From Pseudomonas sp. C2B4 (GTDB lineage Bacteria > Pseudomonadota > Gammaproteobacteria > Pseudomonadales > Pseudomonadaceae), in assembly GCF_013359695.1 (NCBI RefSeq), contig NZ_JABFMU010000026.1:16371-80370 (forward strand): a DNA stretch of 64,000 bases, read 5' to 3'. This document shows, in pieces, positions 1 to 8,276 of the stretch. Below the pieces are notes generated by a model, which saw only the letters and a list, made by a program, of their open reading frames with translations, was not told the DNA's origin and ran no database searches. The position numbers and the translations under genes were made by a program. Positions within the stretch are counted from its first letter, which is position 1. Every line of letters starts with the position of its first letter.

Positions 1-851
1 TTCATGGCGAAGAAGCCGCCGGGCTGCCGCCGTATCAGCGTGACGTGAACACCGTATTCCAGGATTACGCGCTGTTCCCGCACATGAACGTTCGCGACAA
101 CGTCGCCTACGGTTTGAAAGTCAAAGGCGTCGGCAAAGCCGAACGCTTGAAGCGCGCCGAAGAAGCCCTCGACATGGTCGCCCTCGGCGGCTACGGCGAG
201 CGCAAGCCGGTGCAACTCTCCGGTGGTCAGCGCCAGCGTGTGGCCCTGGCCCGTGCCCTGGTCAATCGTCCGCGGGTGCTGCTGCTCGACGAGCCCCTCG
301 GTGCGCTGGACCTGAAATTGCGCGAGCAGATGCAAGGCGAATTGAAGAAGCTGCAACGCCAGCTCGGCATCACCTTCATTTTCGTCACCCACGACCAGAC
401 CGAAGCGCTGTCGATGTCCGACCGCGTCGCGGTGTTCAACAAGGGCCGCATCGAACAGGTCGATTCGCCGCGCAACCTGTACATGAAACCCTCGACCACC
501 TTCGTCGCCGAATTCGTCGGCACCTCCAACGTGATTCGCGGTGATCTGGCCAAACAGTTGAGCGGCAATCCACAACCGTTTTCGATTCGCCCCGAACACG
601 TGCGTTTCGCCGAAGGCCCGCTGGCCAGCCATGAAGTCGAAGTCAGCGGCTTGCTGCACGACATCCAGTACCAGGGCAGTGCCACCCGCTACGAACTGAA
701 GCTGGAAAACGGCCAGACCCTGAACATCAGCCAGGCCAACAATCAATGGCTCGATACCAGCGCCCAGCACCAGACCGGGCAGCGCATGAGCGCTCGCTGG
801 GCGCGCGAAGCCATGATTCCGCTGCACGACACACTTGCGGGCGGGGTGTGA
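1..851 (+). CDS. ydcT: Putrescine/GABA-type ABC transporter ATP-binding protein, 5' end outside the window
   Basis: The reading frame is open from base 3, so the gene begins upstream of the window; 282 codons are visible. It is an ABC ATPase of the PotA type. The Q-loop region (VFQDYALFPHMNV), the signature LSGGQRQRVALARAL, the Walker B LLLLDEPLGALD and the switch His in FVTHDQTEALS are all present. A C-terminal TOBE-like part carries FSIRPEHVRF. The Walker A motif is in the missing part. It would energise import through the two permeases that follow. The permeases and the aldehyde dehydrogenase downstream match the E. coli ydcSTUVW order, which supports ydcT over potA or potG. The solute-binding protein is not in the window. 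Confidence 0.88.
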   Translation, partial: HGEEAAGLPPYQRDVNTVFQDYALFPHMNVRDNVAYGLKVKGVGKAERLKRAEEALDMVALGGYGERKPVQLSGGQRQRVALARALVNRPRVLLLDEPLGALDLKLREQMQGELKKLQRQLGITFIFVTHDQTEALSMSDRVAVFNKGRIEQVDSPRNLYMKPSTTFVAEFVGTSNVIRGDLAKQLSGNPQPFSIRPEHVRFAEGPLASHEVEVSGLLHDIQYQGSATRYELKLENGQTLNISQANNQWLDTSAQHQTGQRMSARWAREAMIPLHDTLAGGV

Positions 852-852
852 C

Positions 853-1800
853 ATGAGCACCTTGGCTGTCTCTCAAACCCCGGCCAGCGGCTCGGCGCTG
901 CGCAGGTTTTCCAACCTGTTGTATCGCCGGCCGAACCTGTACCTGTCGATGCTGCTGGTGCCGCCACTACTGTGGTTCGGCGCGATTTACCTGGGCTCGT
1001 TGCTGACGCTGCTGTGGCAAGGTTTCTACACCTTCGATGACTTCACCATGGCGGTCACCCCCGACCTGACCCTGGCGAACTTCACCGCGCTGTTCCAGCC
1101 CTCGAACTTCGACATCATCCTGCGCACCCTGAGCATGGCCATCGTGGTGTCCATCGCCAGCGCCATCGTCGCGTTCCCGATTGCCTACTACATGGCCCGC
1201 TACACCACCGGCAAGACCAAGGCGTTTTTCTACATCGCGGTGATGATGCCGATGTGGGCCAGTTACATCGTCAAGGCCTATGCCTGGACCCTGCTGCTGG
1301 CCAAGGGCGGCGTGGCGCAGTGGTTCGTCCAGAACCTGGGGCTGGAACCGCTGTTGCAGTTCGTGCTGGGCATACCAGGGGTCGGTGGCAGTACCTTGTC
1401 GACCTCGCACCTGGGGCGCTTCATGGTGTTCGTCTACATCTGGCTGCCGTTCATGATCCTGCCGATCCAGGCCTCGCTGGAACGCCTGCCGCCGTCGCTG
1501 CTGCAAGCCTCCGCCGACCTCGGCGCCAAACCGCGCCAGACCTTCATGCAGGTGATTCTGCCGCTGTCGGTACCGGGCATTGCCGCCGGTTCCATCTTCA
1601 CCTTCTCCCTGACCCTGGGTGATTTCATCGTGCCGCAACTGGTGGGCCCACCGGGCTACTTCGTGGGCAGCATGGTCTACGCCCAGCAAGGCGCGATCGG
1701 CAACATGCCGATGGCCGCCGCGTTCACTCTGGTACCGATCGTGCTGATCGCCATTTACCTGTCCATCGTCAAACGACTGGGGGCCTTCGATGCACTCTAA
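853..1800 (+). CDS. ydcU: ABC transporter permease, putrescine/GABA type (YdcU-like)
   Basis: Inner-membrane permease of 315 residues with about six hydrophobic segments. It carries the binding-protein-dependent permease (EAA) motif around LLQASADLGAKPRQTF, which docks on the ATPase. An in-frame extension to base 835 exists, but I chose the ATG at 853, one base after the upstream stop, because it gives translational coupling and the expected N-terminus (MSTLAVSQ). The sequence closely follows what I recall of E. coli YdcU, for example LTLLWQGFYTFDDFTM and IAVMMPMWASYIVKAYAWT. The downstream permease overlaps its last 11 bases. Confidence 0.88.
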   Translation: MSTLAVSQTPASGSALRRFSNLLYRRPNLYLSMLLVPPLLWFGAIYLGSLLTLLWQGFYTFDDFTMAVTPDLTLANFTALFQPSNFDIILRTLSMAIVVSIASAIVAFPIAYYMARYTTGKTKAFFYIAVMMPMWASYIVKAYAWTLLLAKGGVAQWFVQNLGLEPLLQFVLGIPGVGGSTLSTSHLGRFMVFVYIWLPFMILPIQASLERLPPSLLQASADLGAKPRQTFMQVILPLSVPGIAAGSIFTFSLTLGDFIVPQLVGPPGYFVGSMVYAQQGAIGNMPMAAAFTLVPIVLIAIYLSIVKRLGAFDAL

Positions 1801-2617
1801 TTCAGAAAAGCAGGGGGAGAAAGCCTCTCTAGGCTTGAAAATCGCAGCCTGGGGCGGGCTGGTGTTCCTGCACTTCCCGATCCTGATCATCTTCCTGTAC
1901 GCCTTCAACACCGAAGACGCGGCGTTCAGCTTTCCGCCCAAGGGCTTCACCCTGAAGTGGATCGGCGTGGCGTTCTCGCGGCCTGACGTTCTGGAAGCGA
2001 TCAAGCTGTCGTTGCAGATTGCTGCCGTTGCCACGGCGATTGCCATGGTGCTTGGCACACTGGCGTCGGCAGCGTTGTACCGTCGGGACTTCTTCGGCAA
2101 GCAAGGCATCTCGCTGATGCTGATCCTGCCGATCGCCCTGCCGGGGATCATCACCGGGATCGCACTGCTGGCGACCTTCAAGACGCTGGGCATCGAGCCG
2201 GGGATGTTCACCATCATCGTCGGTCACGCGACCTTCTGCGTGGTGATCGTCTACAACAACGTCATCGCCCGGTTGCGCCGCACGTCCCACAGCCTGATCG
2301 AGGCCTCGATGGACCTCGGCGCCGACGGTTGGCAGACCTTCCGCTACATCATCCTGCCGAATCTCGGCTCGGCGTTGCTGGCCGGCGGCATGCTCGCGTT
2401 CGCGCTGTCGTTCGACGAAATCATCGTGACCACCTTCACCGCCGGCCATGAACGCACCCTGCCGCTGTGGCTGCTCAACCAGCTCAGCCGCCCACGGGAC
2501 GTACCGGTGACCAACGTCGTCGCGATGCTGGTGATGATCGTGACCATGCTGCCGATTCTCGGCGCCTATTACCTGACCCGTGGCGGTGAAAGCGTGGCGG
2601 GGAGTGGCGGGAAGTAA
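1790..2617 (+). CDS. ydcV: ABC transporter permease, putrescine/GABA type (YdcV-like)
   Basis: Second inner-membrane permease, 275 residues, of the PotC/YdcV type. It has an N-terminal membrane segment (GLVFLHFPILIIFLYAFNT), the EAA-like loop (SLIEASMDLGADGWQTFRY) and several further helices. It starts inside the end of ydcU (11-base overlap), so the two are coupled and should form the heterodimeric channel. A pair of REP palindromes separates it from patD, which may uncouple their expression levels. Confidence 0.87.
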   Translation: MHSNSEKQGEKASLGLKIAAWGGLVFLHFPILIIFLYAFNTEDAAFSFPPKGFTLKWIGVAFSRPDVLEAIKLSLQIAAVATAIAMVLGTLASAALYRRDFFGKQGISLMLILPIALPGIITGIALLATFKTLGIEPGMFTIIVGHATFCVVIVYNNVIARLRRTSHSLIEASMDLGADGWQTFRYIILPNLGSALLAGGMLAFALSFDEIIVTTFTAGHERTLPLWLLNQLSRPRDVPVTNVVAMLVMIVTMLPILGAYYLTRGGESVAGSGGK

Positions 2618-2642
2618 ACCAGGAACAGACAACCACATCCCC

Positions 2643-2732
2643 TGTGGGAGCGAGCCTGCTCGCGATGACTGACTGACATTCAACACTGATGTCGCCTGTC
2701 AGACCGCTATCGCGAGCAGGCTCGCTCCTACA
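2643..2732. repeat. REP pair (REPIN), main family
   Basis: Two inverted copies of the core GGGAGCGAGCCTGCTCGCG, at 2643-2665 and 2710-2732, separated by about 44 bases. They lie between ydcV and patD and can fold as one long cruciform or as two separate hairpins. Confidence 0.93.
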
Positions 2733-2776
2733 GGGGCCGGTTTCAAAACAAGAACTGATTTGAAGAGGACATAGCC

Positions 2777-4201
2777 ATGCAAACCCAACTCTTGATCAAC
2801 GGCCAACTGGTCAACGGCGAAGGCCCCGCCCAACCGGTGTTCAACCCGGCGCTGGGTCGCGTGCTGGTGGAAATCAACGAAGCCAGCGAAGCCCAGGTCG
2901 ATGCCGCCGTACGTGCCGCTGATACCGCGTTCGACAGCTGGTCGCACACCCCGCCGAAAGAACGCTCGCTGCTGCTGCTCAAACTCGCCGACGCCATCGA
3001 AGCCCACGGCGAAGAGCTGGCCAAACTGGAATCGGACAACTGCGGCAAACCCTACAGCGCCGCGCTGAATGACGAGATCCCGGCGATTGCCGACGTGTTC
3101 CGCTTCTTCGCCGGCGCCAGCCGCTGCATGAGCGGTTCGGCCGGTGGCGAATACCTGCCTGGCCACACCTCGATGATCCGTCGCGACCCGGTGGGCGTGA
3201 TCGCCTCCATCGCGCCGTGGAACTACCCGCTGATGATGGTCGCCTGGAAAATCGCCCCGGCCCTCGCCGCCGGTAATACCGTGGTGCTCAAGCCGTCGGA
3301 ACAAACCCCACTGACGGCGTTGCGTCTGGCCGAACTGGCGTCGGACATTTTCCCGGCCGGCGTGCTTAACCTGGTGTTCGGTCGCGGTCCTACCGTGGGC
3401 AGCCCGCTGGTCACTCACCCGAAAGTGCGCATGGTGTCGCTGACCGGTTCGATTGCTACCGGTTCGAACATCATTTCCAGCACCGCTGACAGCGTCAAAC
3501 GCATGCACATGGAACTGGGCGGCAAGGCCCCGGTGATCATCTTTGACGACGCCGACATCGATGCCGCCGTCGAAGGCATCCGTACCTTTGGCTTCTACAA
3601 CGCCGGGCAGGACTGCACCGCCGCCTGCCGGATTTACGCGCAGGAAGGCATCTACGAGAAGTTCGTCGAAAAACTCGGCGCCGCGGTCAGCAGCATCAAG
3701 TACGGCCTGCAGGACGATCCTTCCACCGAACTCGGCCCACTGATCACCGCGCAACACCGTGACCGCGTCGCCGGTTTCGTCGAGCGCGCCGTGGCGCAGC
3801 CGCACATCCGCCTGATCACCGGCGGCAAAACCGTGGACGGCAACGGTTTCTTCTTCGAACCGACCGTGCTGGCCGACGCACAACAGGATGACGAAATCGT
3901 CCGTCGCGAAGTGTTCGGGCCGGTGGTGTCCGTGACGAAATTCACCGATGAAGCGCAGGTACTGGGCTGGGCCAACGACTCCGACTACGGCCTGGCATCC
4001 TCGGTGTGGACCGCCGATGTGGGTCGCGCCCATCGTCTGTCGGCTCGCTTGCAGTACGGCTGCACCTGGGTGAATACCCACTTCATGCTCGTCAGCGAAA
4101 TGCCCCATGGCGGTCAGAAACTGTCCGGGTACGGGAAGGACATGTCGATGTATGGGTTGGAGGATTACACCGTCGTGCGGCATGTGATGTTCAAGCACTA
4201 A
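2777..4201 (+). CDS. patD: Gamma-aminobutyraldehyde dehydrogenase
   Basis: NAD-dependent aldehyde dehydrogenase of 474 residues, the same length as E. coli PatD/YdcW. It would oxidise 4-aminobutanal, made from putrescine by transamination, to GABA in the cytoplasm. Family motifs are clear: the cofactor segment APWNYPLMM, LKPSEQTPLTAL, the catalytic Glu in MELGGKAPVIIFDDAD and the catalytic Cys in NAGQDCTAACRIY. The C-terminal segment MPHGGQKLSGYGKDMSMYG is typical of the PatD branch. It follows the ydcTUV transporter, and a likely GABA permease comes next, so the locus reads as a polyamine-to-GABA catabolic unit. Specificity is inferred from sequence and context. Confidence 0.9.
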   Translation: MQTQLLINGQLVNGEGPAQPVFNPALGRVLVEINEASEAQVDAAVRAADTAFDSWSHTPPKERSLLLLKLADAIEAHGEELAKLESDNCGKPYSAALNDEIPAIADVFRFFAGASRCMSGSAGGEYLPGHTSMIRRDPVGVIASIAPWNYPLMMVAWKIAPALAAGNTVVLKPSEQTPLTALRLAELASDIFPAGVLNLVFGRGPTVGSPLVTHPKVRMVSLTGSIATGSNIISSTADSVKRMHMELGGKAPVIIFDDADIDAAVEGIRTFGFYNAGQDCTAACRIYAQEGIYEKFVEKLGAAVSSIKYGLQDDPSTELGPLITAQHRDRVAGFVERAVAQPHIRLITGGKTVDGNGFFFEPTVLADAQQDDEIVRREVFGPVVSVTKFTDEAQVLGWANDSDYGLASSVWTADVGRAHRLSARLQYGCTWVNTHFMLVSEMPHGGQKLSGYGKDMSMYGLEDYTVVRHVMFKH

Positions 4202-4205
4202 CAGC

Positions 4206-4270
4206 TTCGCGAGCAGGCTCGCTCCCACATTTGAAATGCATTCCCCTGTGGGAGCGAGCCTGCTCGCGAA
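4206..4270. repeat. REP pair, reversed arrangement
   Basis: Two REP copies in the opposite order to most pairs here: the cccaca-ending copy at 4206-4229 comes first and the tgtggg-starting copy at 4247-4270 second, with only 17 bases between. It lies just after the patD stop. Confidence 0.9.
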
Positions 4271-4428
4271 TGAGTCACCTCGGTTTCAAGGCAGAAACCG
4301 GCAATACGCACCACCAGGGCTCCACACCAAAGAAGTCAAAACAATAACCACCGATCCGGGCGGTGCCGTCATGGCCCCGCCACGGCATCGGACATCCGAA
4401 ATCTGCCGATTTTCCGGAGCAAACATAC

Positions 4429-5913
4429 ATGAGTTCATCATCCGATCTCTCTGCAGCCGTTGCCGACAGCGATGCCGAGCAACTACGAAAACTGGGTTAC
4501 ACCTCCAACTTCAATCGCAGCATGAGCCTGTGGGAAAACTTCGCCCTGGGCTTCACCTATCTCTCTCCGGTCGTCGGGGTGTATACCCTCTTCGGCCTCT
4601 GTCTCGCCGCCGGTGGGCCACCGATGTTCTGGGCCTATCTGCTGGTGGGTATCGGCCAGTTGCTGGTGTGCCTGATCTTCGGTGAAGTGGTTTCGCAATT
4701 CCCGATTTCCGGTGGCGTCTACCCGTGGGCCCGTCGCCTGGTGGGCAAGCGCTGGGCGTGGATGGTCGGCTGGATCTACTCCATCGCCCTGTGCGTGACC
4801 ATCGCTGCCGTTGCCGTTGGCGCCGGTCCTTACCTCGCCGCCATGCTGGGCTTTGAGCCGAGCAACAACACCAACATCGTCATCGCCCTGGTACTGACGC
4901 TGTTGGCTACCCTGATCAACCTCAGCGGCACCAAGGTGCTCGCACGCATTGCCATGTTCGGCTTCCTCTGCGAACTGGTGGGCGCGGTGATCGTCGGTGT
5001 TTACCTGCTGATCTTCGAGCGTCATCAGTCGATCAGTGTGCTGTTCAACACGTTCGACATCAGCGTCAACGGCTCGTACCTGCCCGCCTTCCTCACCGCT
5101 TCTCTGGCGGGGATGTTCCTGTACTACGGCTTCGAGGCCTGCGGCGATGTGGCCGAAGAAACCCCGAACCCGAGCAAGAAAATCCCGGTGGCCATGCGCA
5201 TGACCATCTACATCGGCGGCGTGGCGGCGATGTTCGCCTGCCTGGCGCTGATCCTCGCCGTGCCGGACATGCAAGCAGTGATCGACGGCACCGACAAGGA
5301 CCCGGTCGGTACCATCCTCAACAACGCCTTCGGTCCGGTCGGTTCGAAAATGGTGATGGGCGTGGTGATGATTTCCTTCATCTCCTGCGTCATCAGCCTG
5401 CAAGCGGCGGCGAGTCGCCTGCTGTACTCCTACGCCCGGGACGAGATGGTGATCGGCAGCCGCCTGCTGAAAAAGATCTCGCCTCACACGCAGGTTCCGG
5501 TGGCCGCGCTGTTCGTGTCCGGCGTGCTGCCGGCGCTGATCATCATCCTCGGTTTCTTCCTGCAGGATGCGGTCGCCACCATCGTCAGCTTCGCTGCCAT
5601 CGGCATCTACCTGGCGTTCCAGATGATCGTACTCGCGGCGCTGTACGCCCGTCTCAAAGGCTGGAAACCGAGTGGCAAATTCACCCTCGGCGCCTGGGGC
5701 TGGCTGGTCAATATCGGCGCGCTGGCCTACGGCATCGGCGCCATCATCAACATGGCCTGGCCCCGCACCCCGGACGCCGCGTGGTACATCAACTACGCCA
5801 TGGTCCTGAGCACCGCCATCGTCATCGGCCTGGGGCTGCTCTACATGTGGATCGCCAAGCCGTATGACCACGGCACGGCGCCTGCGGGGGATGCTTGGAA
5901 GGTTAGTCGGTAA
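4429..5913 (+). CDS. APC-family amino acid permease, probably GABA/polyamine related
   Basis: Integral inner-membrane transporter of 494 residues with about 12 hydrophobic segments, of the amino acid-polyamine-organocation superfamily. The N-terminal LGYTSNFNRSMSLWENFALGFTYLSP and the helix-1 pattern resemble bacterial GABA/amino acid permeases of the BAT/UgaP type. The frame extends to 4363, but the ATG at 4429, preceded by ccggag, gives the normal N-terminus. It follows patD and the putrescine-type ABC transporter, so GABA or a related amine is the most likely substrate. That is an inference from context; other amino acids are possible. Confidence 0.8.
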   Translation: MSSSSDLSAAVADSDAEQLRKLGYTSNFNRSMSLWENFALGFTYLSPVVGVYTLFGLCLAAGGPPMFWAYLLVGIGQLLVCLIFGEVVSQFPISGGVYPWARRLVGKRWAWMVGWIYSIALCVTIAAVAVGAGPYLAAMLGFEPSNNTNIVIALVLTLLATLINLSGTKVLARIAMFGFLCELVGAVIVGVYLLIFERHQSISVLFNTFDISVNGSYLPAFLTASLAGMFLYYGFEACGDVAEETPNPSKKIPVAMRMTIYIGGVAAMFACLALILAVPDMQAVIDGTDKDPVGTILNNAFGPVGSKMVMGVVMISFISCVISLQAAASRLLYSYARDEMVIGSRLLKKISPHTQVPVAALFVSGVLPALIIILGFFLQDAVATIVSFAAIGIYLAFQMIVLAALYARLKGWKPSGKFTLGAWGWLVNIGALAYGIGAIINMAWPRTPDAAWYINYAMVLSTAIVIGLGLLYMWIAKPYDHGTAPAGDAWKVSR

Positions 5914-5937
5914 CCATTTCGTCTTCTGGTCAAACGC

Positions 5938-5965
5938 CCTGCCCGCAGAGATGCGGGCAGGTTTT
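5938..5965. terminator. Strong intrinsic terminator, probably bidirectional
   Basis: A perfect 10-bp stem (5938-5947 with 5952-5961), tetraloop GAGA, then TTTT. It lies between the convergent permease and rloB genes and should end the permease transcript, possibly both transcripts. Confidence 0.85.
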
Positions 5966-5972
5966 GATAACG

Positions 5973-6605
5973 TCAGATGAGTTGCGGTTTCGAGAGCGCT
6001 TCGAATTCATCCATGAGTAGGTGGATTTCGGTACTCGGGTTGGGCTCACCACTGATAACGACGTCATCAAGAATCCTTGGCGCCAGCGCTCTCGCCATTA
6101 GAAACGGCTCACCCAGCAGTTGAGCGAAACAACGGGTGCCTTTGCCCTTGTCGTACTGATCCATGTTGGGTCTCTCTCTCAGGCTCTTGACTACCAAATC
6201 ACCCGGTGAATATTTTCCGACAGCTCTGAAAGGCTTTCGGTTGAAACCGAAGTGCAAGAGAAGCCAAAACTCGAAGCAGGGATACGACGCAATGACTCTG
6301 ATCTTCGGGTGGGACTTGGCAATGCTCATCGCGCGCCCAAAGCAGAGGTGCGTATCGCGATCCAAAACACAAAATACTTTGTCGAAATCTTTTTGCCGGA
6401 TAACGGCTCGTTCAACAATACCGCTCGGGTGCGTGACTCCGCAGTGAACAATTTCAACCTGCGCCTTTGCCCGAAAATGAAAGGCAGCGTCTTCCAGATA
6501 CCGCCTCCCTGATTGACTGTCCTCACAGAGCACCAACACTTTAGGTTGAGGCTTGAATCGGGATGCCTTGCGATCAAATGACTTGCTCGACCTCGCCATG
6601 CTCAT
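5973..6605 (-). CDS. rloB: RloB-like TOPRIM protein of an RloA/RloB (AbiL-like) defence pair
   Basis: A 210-residue protein of the RloB family, whose fold is related to TOPRIM nucleases. The N-terminal acidic motif is VLVLCEDSQSGRRYLED, and the DxD-type motif is in KVFCVLDRDTH. A conserved aromatic segment, YPCFEFWLLLHFG, follows. The start overlaps the stop of the upstream ATPase by four bases (ATGA), so the two are translated together. RloB proteins pair with AAA ATPases in restriction-linked and abortive-infection loci, including Lactococcus AbiL. Here it would be the effector that acts on nucleic acid when the ATPase senses phage. The defence role is inferred from family and pairing; no activity can be read from sequence alone. 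Confidence 0.78.
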   Translation of the reverse strand: MSMARSSKSFDRKASRFKPQPKVLVLCEDSQSGRRYLEDAAFHFRAKAQVEIVHCGVTHPSGIVERAVIRQKDFDKVFCVLDRDTHLCFGRAMSIAKSHPKIRVIASYPCFEFWLLLHFGFNRKPFRAVGKYSPGDLVVKSLRERPNMDQYDKGKGTRCFAQLLGEPFLMARALAPRILDDVVISGEPNPSTEIHLLMDEFEALSKPQLI

Positions 6606-7855
6606 CCCTGCCTTATCAGCGGTAATCCGCGATAACGACCTTCAAAGTAGCGCTTCTCCACATCCTCACTCTCCCGCCCCACAAAGTCATGAACAGAAAA
6701 AAGACTTGTGGCGCCATGAGCATCACGTTCAGCAATCCAGAACTGATCGCGACGCAAAATCTTTTCGTTCATAAGATGCGTATCGTGAGTGGTGAAGATC
6801 AACTGAGTATCCAGACCACTGTCCAAATGTTTGCCGATCAAATCAGCAACGATTTCAGGGTGCAGGCTACTGTCCAGTTCATCGACACAAAGGACACCAC
6901 TACCACCCGCCTGATTCATCATGAACCAGGGCAACCAAAAGCCGATCAGGTTCTTTGTCCCGCACGACTCCTCGGAAAAATCGAAATCCGCATCGCCCGA
7001 AGCACTGGTATGCGTCAGGGTCAATTTGTCCTTCTGCGCAGCGGCCAAAAAATCTTTCAACGTGAGTTTTCCATTCCGTTGAATCGAAACGGATTCGTGT
7101 GAGTTCAGTTCAATGGAAGACACCGGAATATCCAACGCACTCAGAAAGTCCCTCAGATCATTTTTGTAGTCCGATACCATCTGAAGAAACCTGATAGAAG
7201 CAGTCGACAACCCCATCATGTTGTTCTGGTCAACGATAAGAAGGCCGGTTTGAAACCAGCTGAACGGAGCTCGCAACTGACTTAGCTCCTCGCTGCTGTT
7301 CATAACGGCTTGCGCGAGAAACAGCATTTTGGGGCTCGTCAAACGCCGCCATGCACAATGCACCTCTTTGCCACCCTCCAGCGTTTTACCGAAAACATAG
7401 TGTTCGCCATCAGCATCGAAGTGGCGGTCATAAAGGAGCGTTTCTTTTCCTCTTGGGTACGCAACCAATTGTTCTTGAAAAATTCTTTGGCTGGTCAATC
7501 CGAGCACAAACCGATAGCGCAGCCCCGCTTGAATGAAGTTGTACTCAAAAACACTGGGGGCATCTTTCAATGCGCGATCAAAACGAAAAGGCGAAACCGG
7601 CAGCGGTTCGCCATTGGTGCCTGAAGGTATGGCCAGCAAGCGGCCGACTATCCCCATCGCCCGGATCAACGAGGATTTACCAGAGGCGTTCGGGCCGTAA
7701 ACTGCAGCGACCTTCAATAGGTCAGGAAGCCTCTCTGAGTTCGTGGACGATGTGAAAAGGTTGCGCGTCTTGCTCAGACGAGGAGTCGCCGCCATGGACA
7801 GGGTTTGCCTGTCACGGAACGAGCGGTAATTGGACACCGAAAATTCGATCAGCAT
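6602..7855 (-). CDS. rloA: RloA-like AAA ATPase (AbiLi-type), partner of RloB
   Basis: A 417-residue ATPase of the AAA_15/AAA_21 (OLD/SMC-like) group. The N-terminus MLIEFSVSNYRSFRD is the hallmark of the family. Walker A is VYGPNASGKSSLIRAM, Walker B with D-loop is VLCVDELDSSLHPEIV, and the switch histidine is in IFTTHDTHLM. No nuclease domain is fused to it; that part is supplied by the downstream RloB. Codon use and base composition look less GC-rich than the neighbouring core genes, consistent with acquisition by transfer. RloA and RloB form a two-gene operon read leftwards. PARIS (ATPase plus DUF4435 TOPRIM) is a related architecture, but the partner here looks like RloB rather than DUF4435. 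Confidence 0.78.
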   Translation of the reverse strand: MLIEFSVSNYRSFRDRQTLSMAATPRLSKTRNLFTSSTNSERLPDLLKVAAVYGPNASGKSSLIRAMGIVGRLLAIPSGTNGEPLPVSPFRFDRALKDAPSVFEYNFIQAGLRYRFVLGLTSQRIFQEQLVAYPRGKETLLYDRHFDADGEHYVFGKTLEGGKEVHCAWRRLTSPKMLFLAQAVMNSSEELSQLRAPFSWFQTGLLIVDQNNMMGLSTASIRFLQMVSDYKNDLRDFLSALDIPVSSIELNSHESVSIQRNGKLTLKDFLAAAQKDKLTLTHTSASGDADFDFSEESCGTKNLIGFWLPWFMMNQAGGSGVLCVDELDSSLHPEIVADLIGKHLDSGLDTQLIFTTHDTHLMNEKILRRDQFWIAERDAHGATSLFSVHDFVGRESEDVEKRYFEGRYRGLPLIRQG

Positions 7856-7987
7856 GGAGAAAACCTGCAGTTAATTCCTTGGTTTCGAATAGATAAAGGA
7901 AAAACTGAGGCCTGGGTGTCGTTTGACTGCACGTCCTGCAAAAACAGGAAATTCCTACAGATGCAGCCTTCCGGCGAAGACTCTCAT

Positions 7988-8016
7988 TCCTACGACAAGC
8001 GTCGCCGGAGTAGACT
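7988..8016 (+). promoter_or_regulatory. Possible sigma-70 promoter of the C4/antirepressor unit
   Basis: TAGACT at 8011-8016 as -10 and TTCCTA at 7988-7993 as a weak -35, with exactly 17 bases between. It lies upstream of the structured leader and the antirepressor-like gene. The -35 match is poor. Confidence 0.3.
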
Positions 8017-8040
8017 TGGCGCCGCGAGCGCCTGACCGAT

Positions 8041-8140
8041 AGGCTTTGTCCCGTCGCTGCCAAATCAGCGACCCGGAGTCGAAGCCGGTAACTCATCAAC
8101 ATGGCGCACCCGCGCCCCCATTTGAACTGGGGCATTTTTT
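8041..8140 (+). ncRNA. Structured leader ahead of the C4-like RNA, ending in a terminator-like hairpin
   Basis: This stretch has no gene. It has a 7-bp hairpin (GTCGCTG 8053-8059 with CAGCGAC 8066-8072), then a short CCGG/CCGG stem (8073-8076 with 8084-8087). It ends in a terminator-like hairpin at 8115-8132 followed by six T. It also holds TCAACATGG (8095-8103), the same nine bases as around the ribosome-binding site of the downstream gene. It could be a separate small RNA or an attenuated leader; which one cannot be decided from sequence. Confidence 0.4.
8115..8140 (+). terminator. Intrinsic terminator or attenuator before the C4-like RNA
   Basis: The CCCCA/TGGGG arms (ending at 8120 and starting at 8128) with a seven-base loop are followed by GCA and then T6 at 8135-8140. 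Transcription starting upstream would be cut here unless antiterminated. Confidence 0.55.
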
Positions 8141-8161
8141 GCCTTTCAGCTTCAATCTATG

Positions 8162-8239
8162 GCGGGCTGTGTGGCGCGGGCCTCTCATGGCTTCCATGTT
8201 GAATGAGAATGTCCCGACTTCGAACGCCACACGGTCCGC
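8162..8239 (+). ncRNA. C4-like antisense RNA controlling the antirepressor-like gene
   Basis: A 78-base segment that folds as one long hairpin. The basal stem pairs 8162-8176 with 8225-8239 (15 pairs, two of them G-U). The middle stem is CGGG 8177-8180 with CCCG 8213-8216. The upper stem is TCTCAT 8183-8188 with ATGAGA 8203-8208. The apical loop carries TCCATGTTGAA (8193-8203 with the first stem bases), perfectly complementary to 8277-8287. That target contains most of the GGAG Shine-Dalgarno sequence of the Bro-N gene starting at 8296. Phages P1 and P7 use a C4 antisense RNA of similar size to shut off translation of the antirepressor gene ant, and C4-like RNAs are known in proteobacterial prophage-like loci. 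Pairing is seen directly; family assignment is inference. Confidence 0.65.
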
Positions 8240-8276
8240 CACCCAAATCTGTCGAAGGATTAGTGTCGGTTCCTTT

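Noticed and set aside
2699..4228. 509-codon open frame on the minus strand across patD
   Set aside because: It is the antisense shadow of a clear aldehyde dehydrogenase gene; high GC at third positions keeps the opposite frame open. Composition is not protein-like.
4236..4685. 149-codon frame before the permease
   Set aside because: It begins in a REP copy and runs out of frame into the permease gene.
7805..8035. 76-codon plus-strand frame before the C4-like region
   Set aside because: It starts antisense inside rloA and shows no family features; the region more likely holds promoters.
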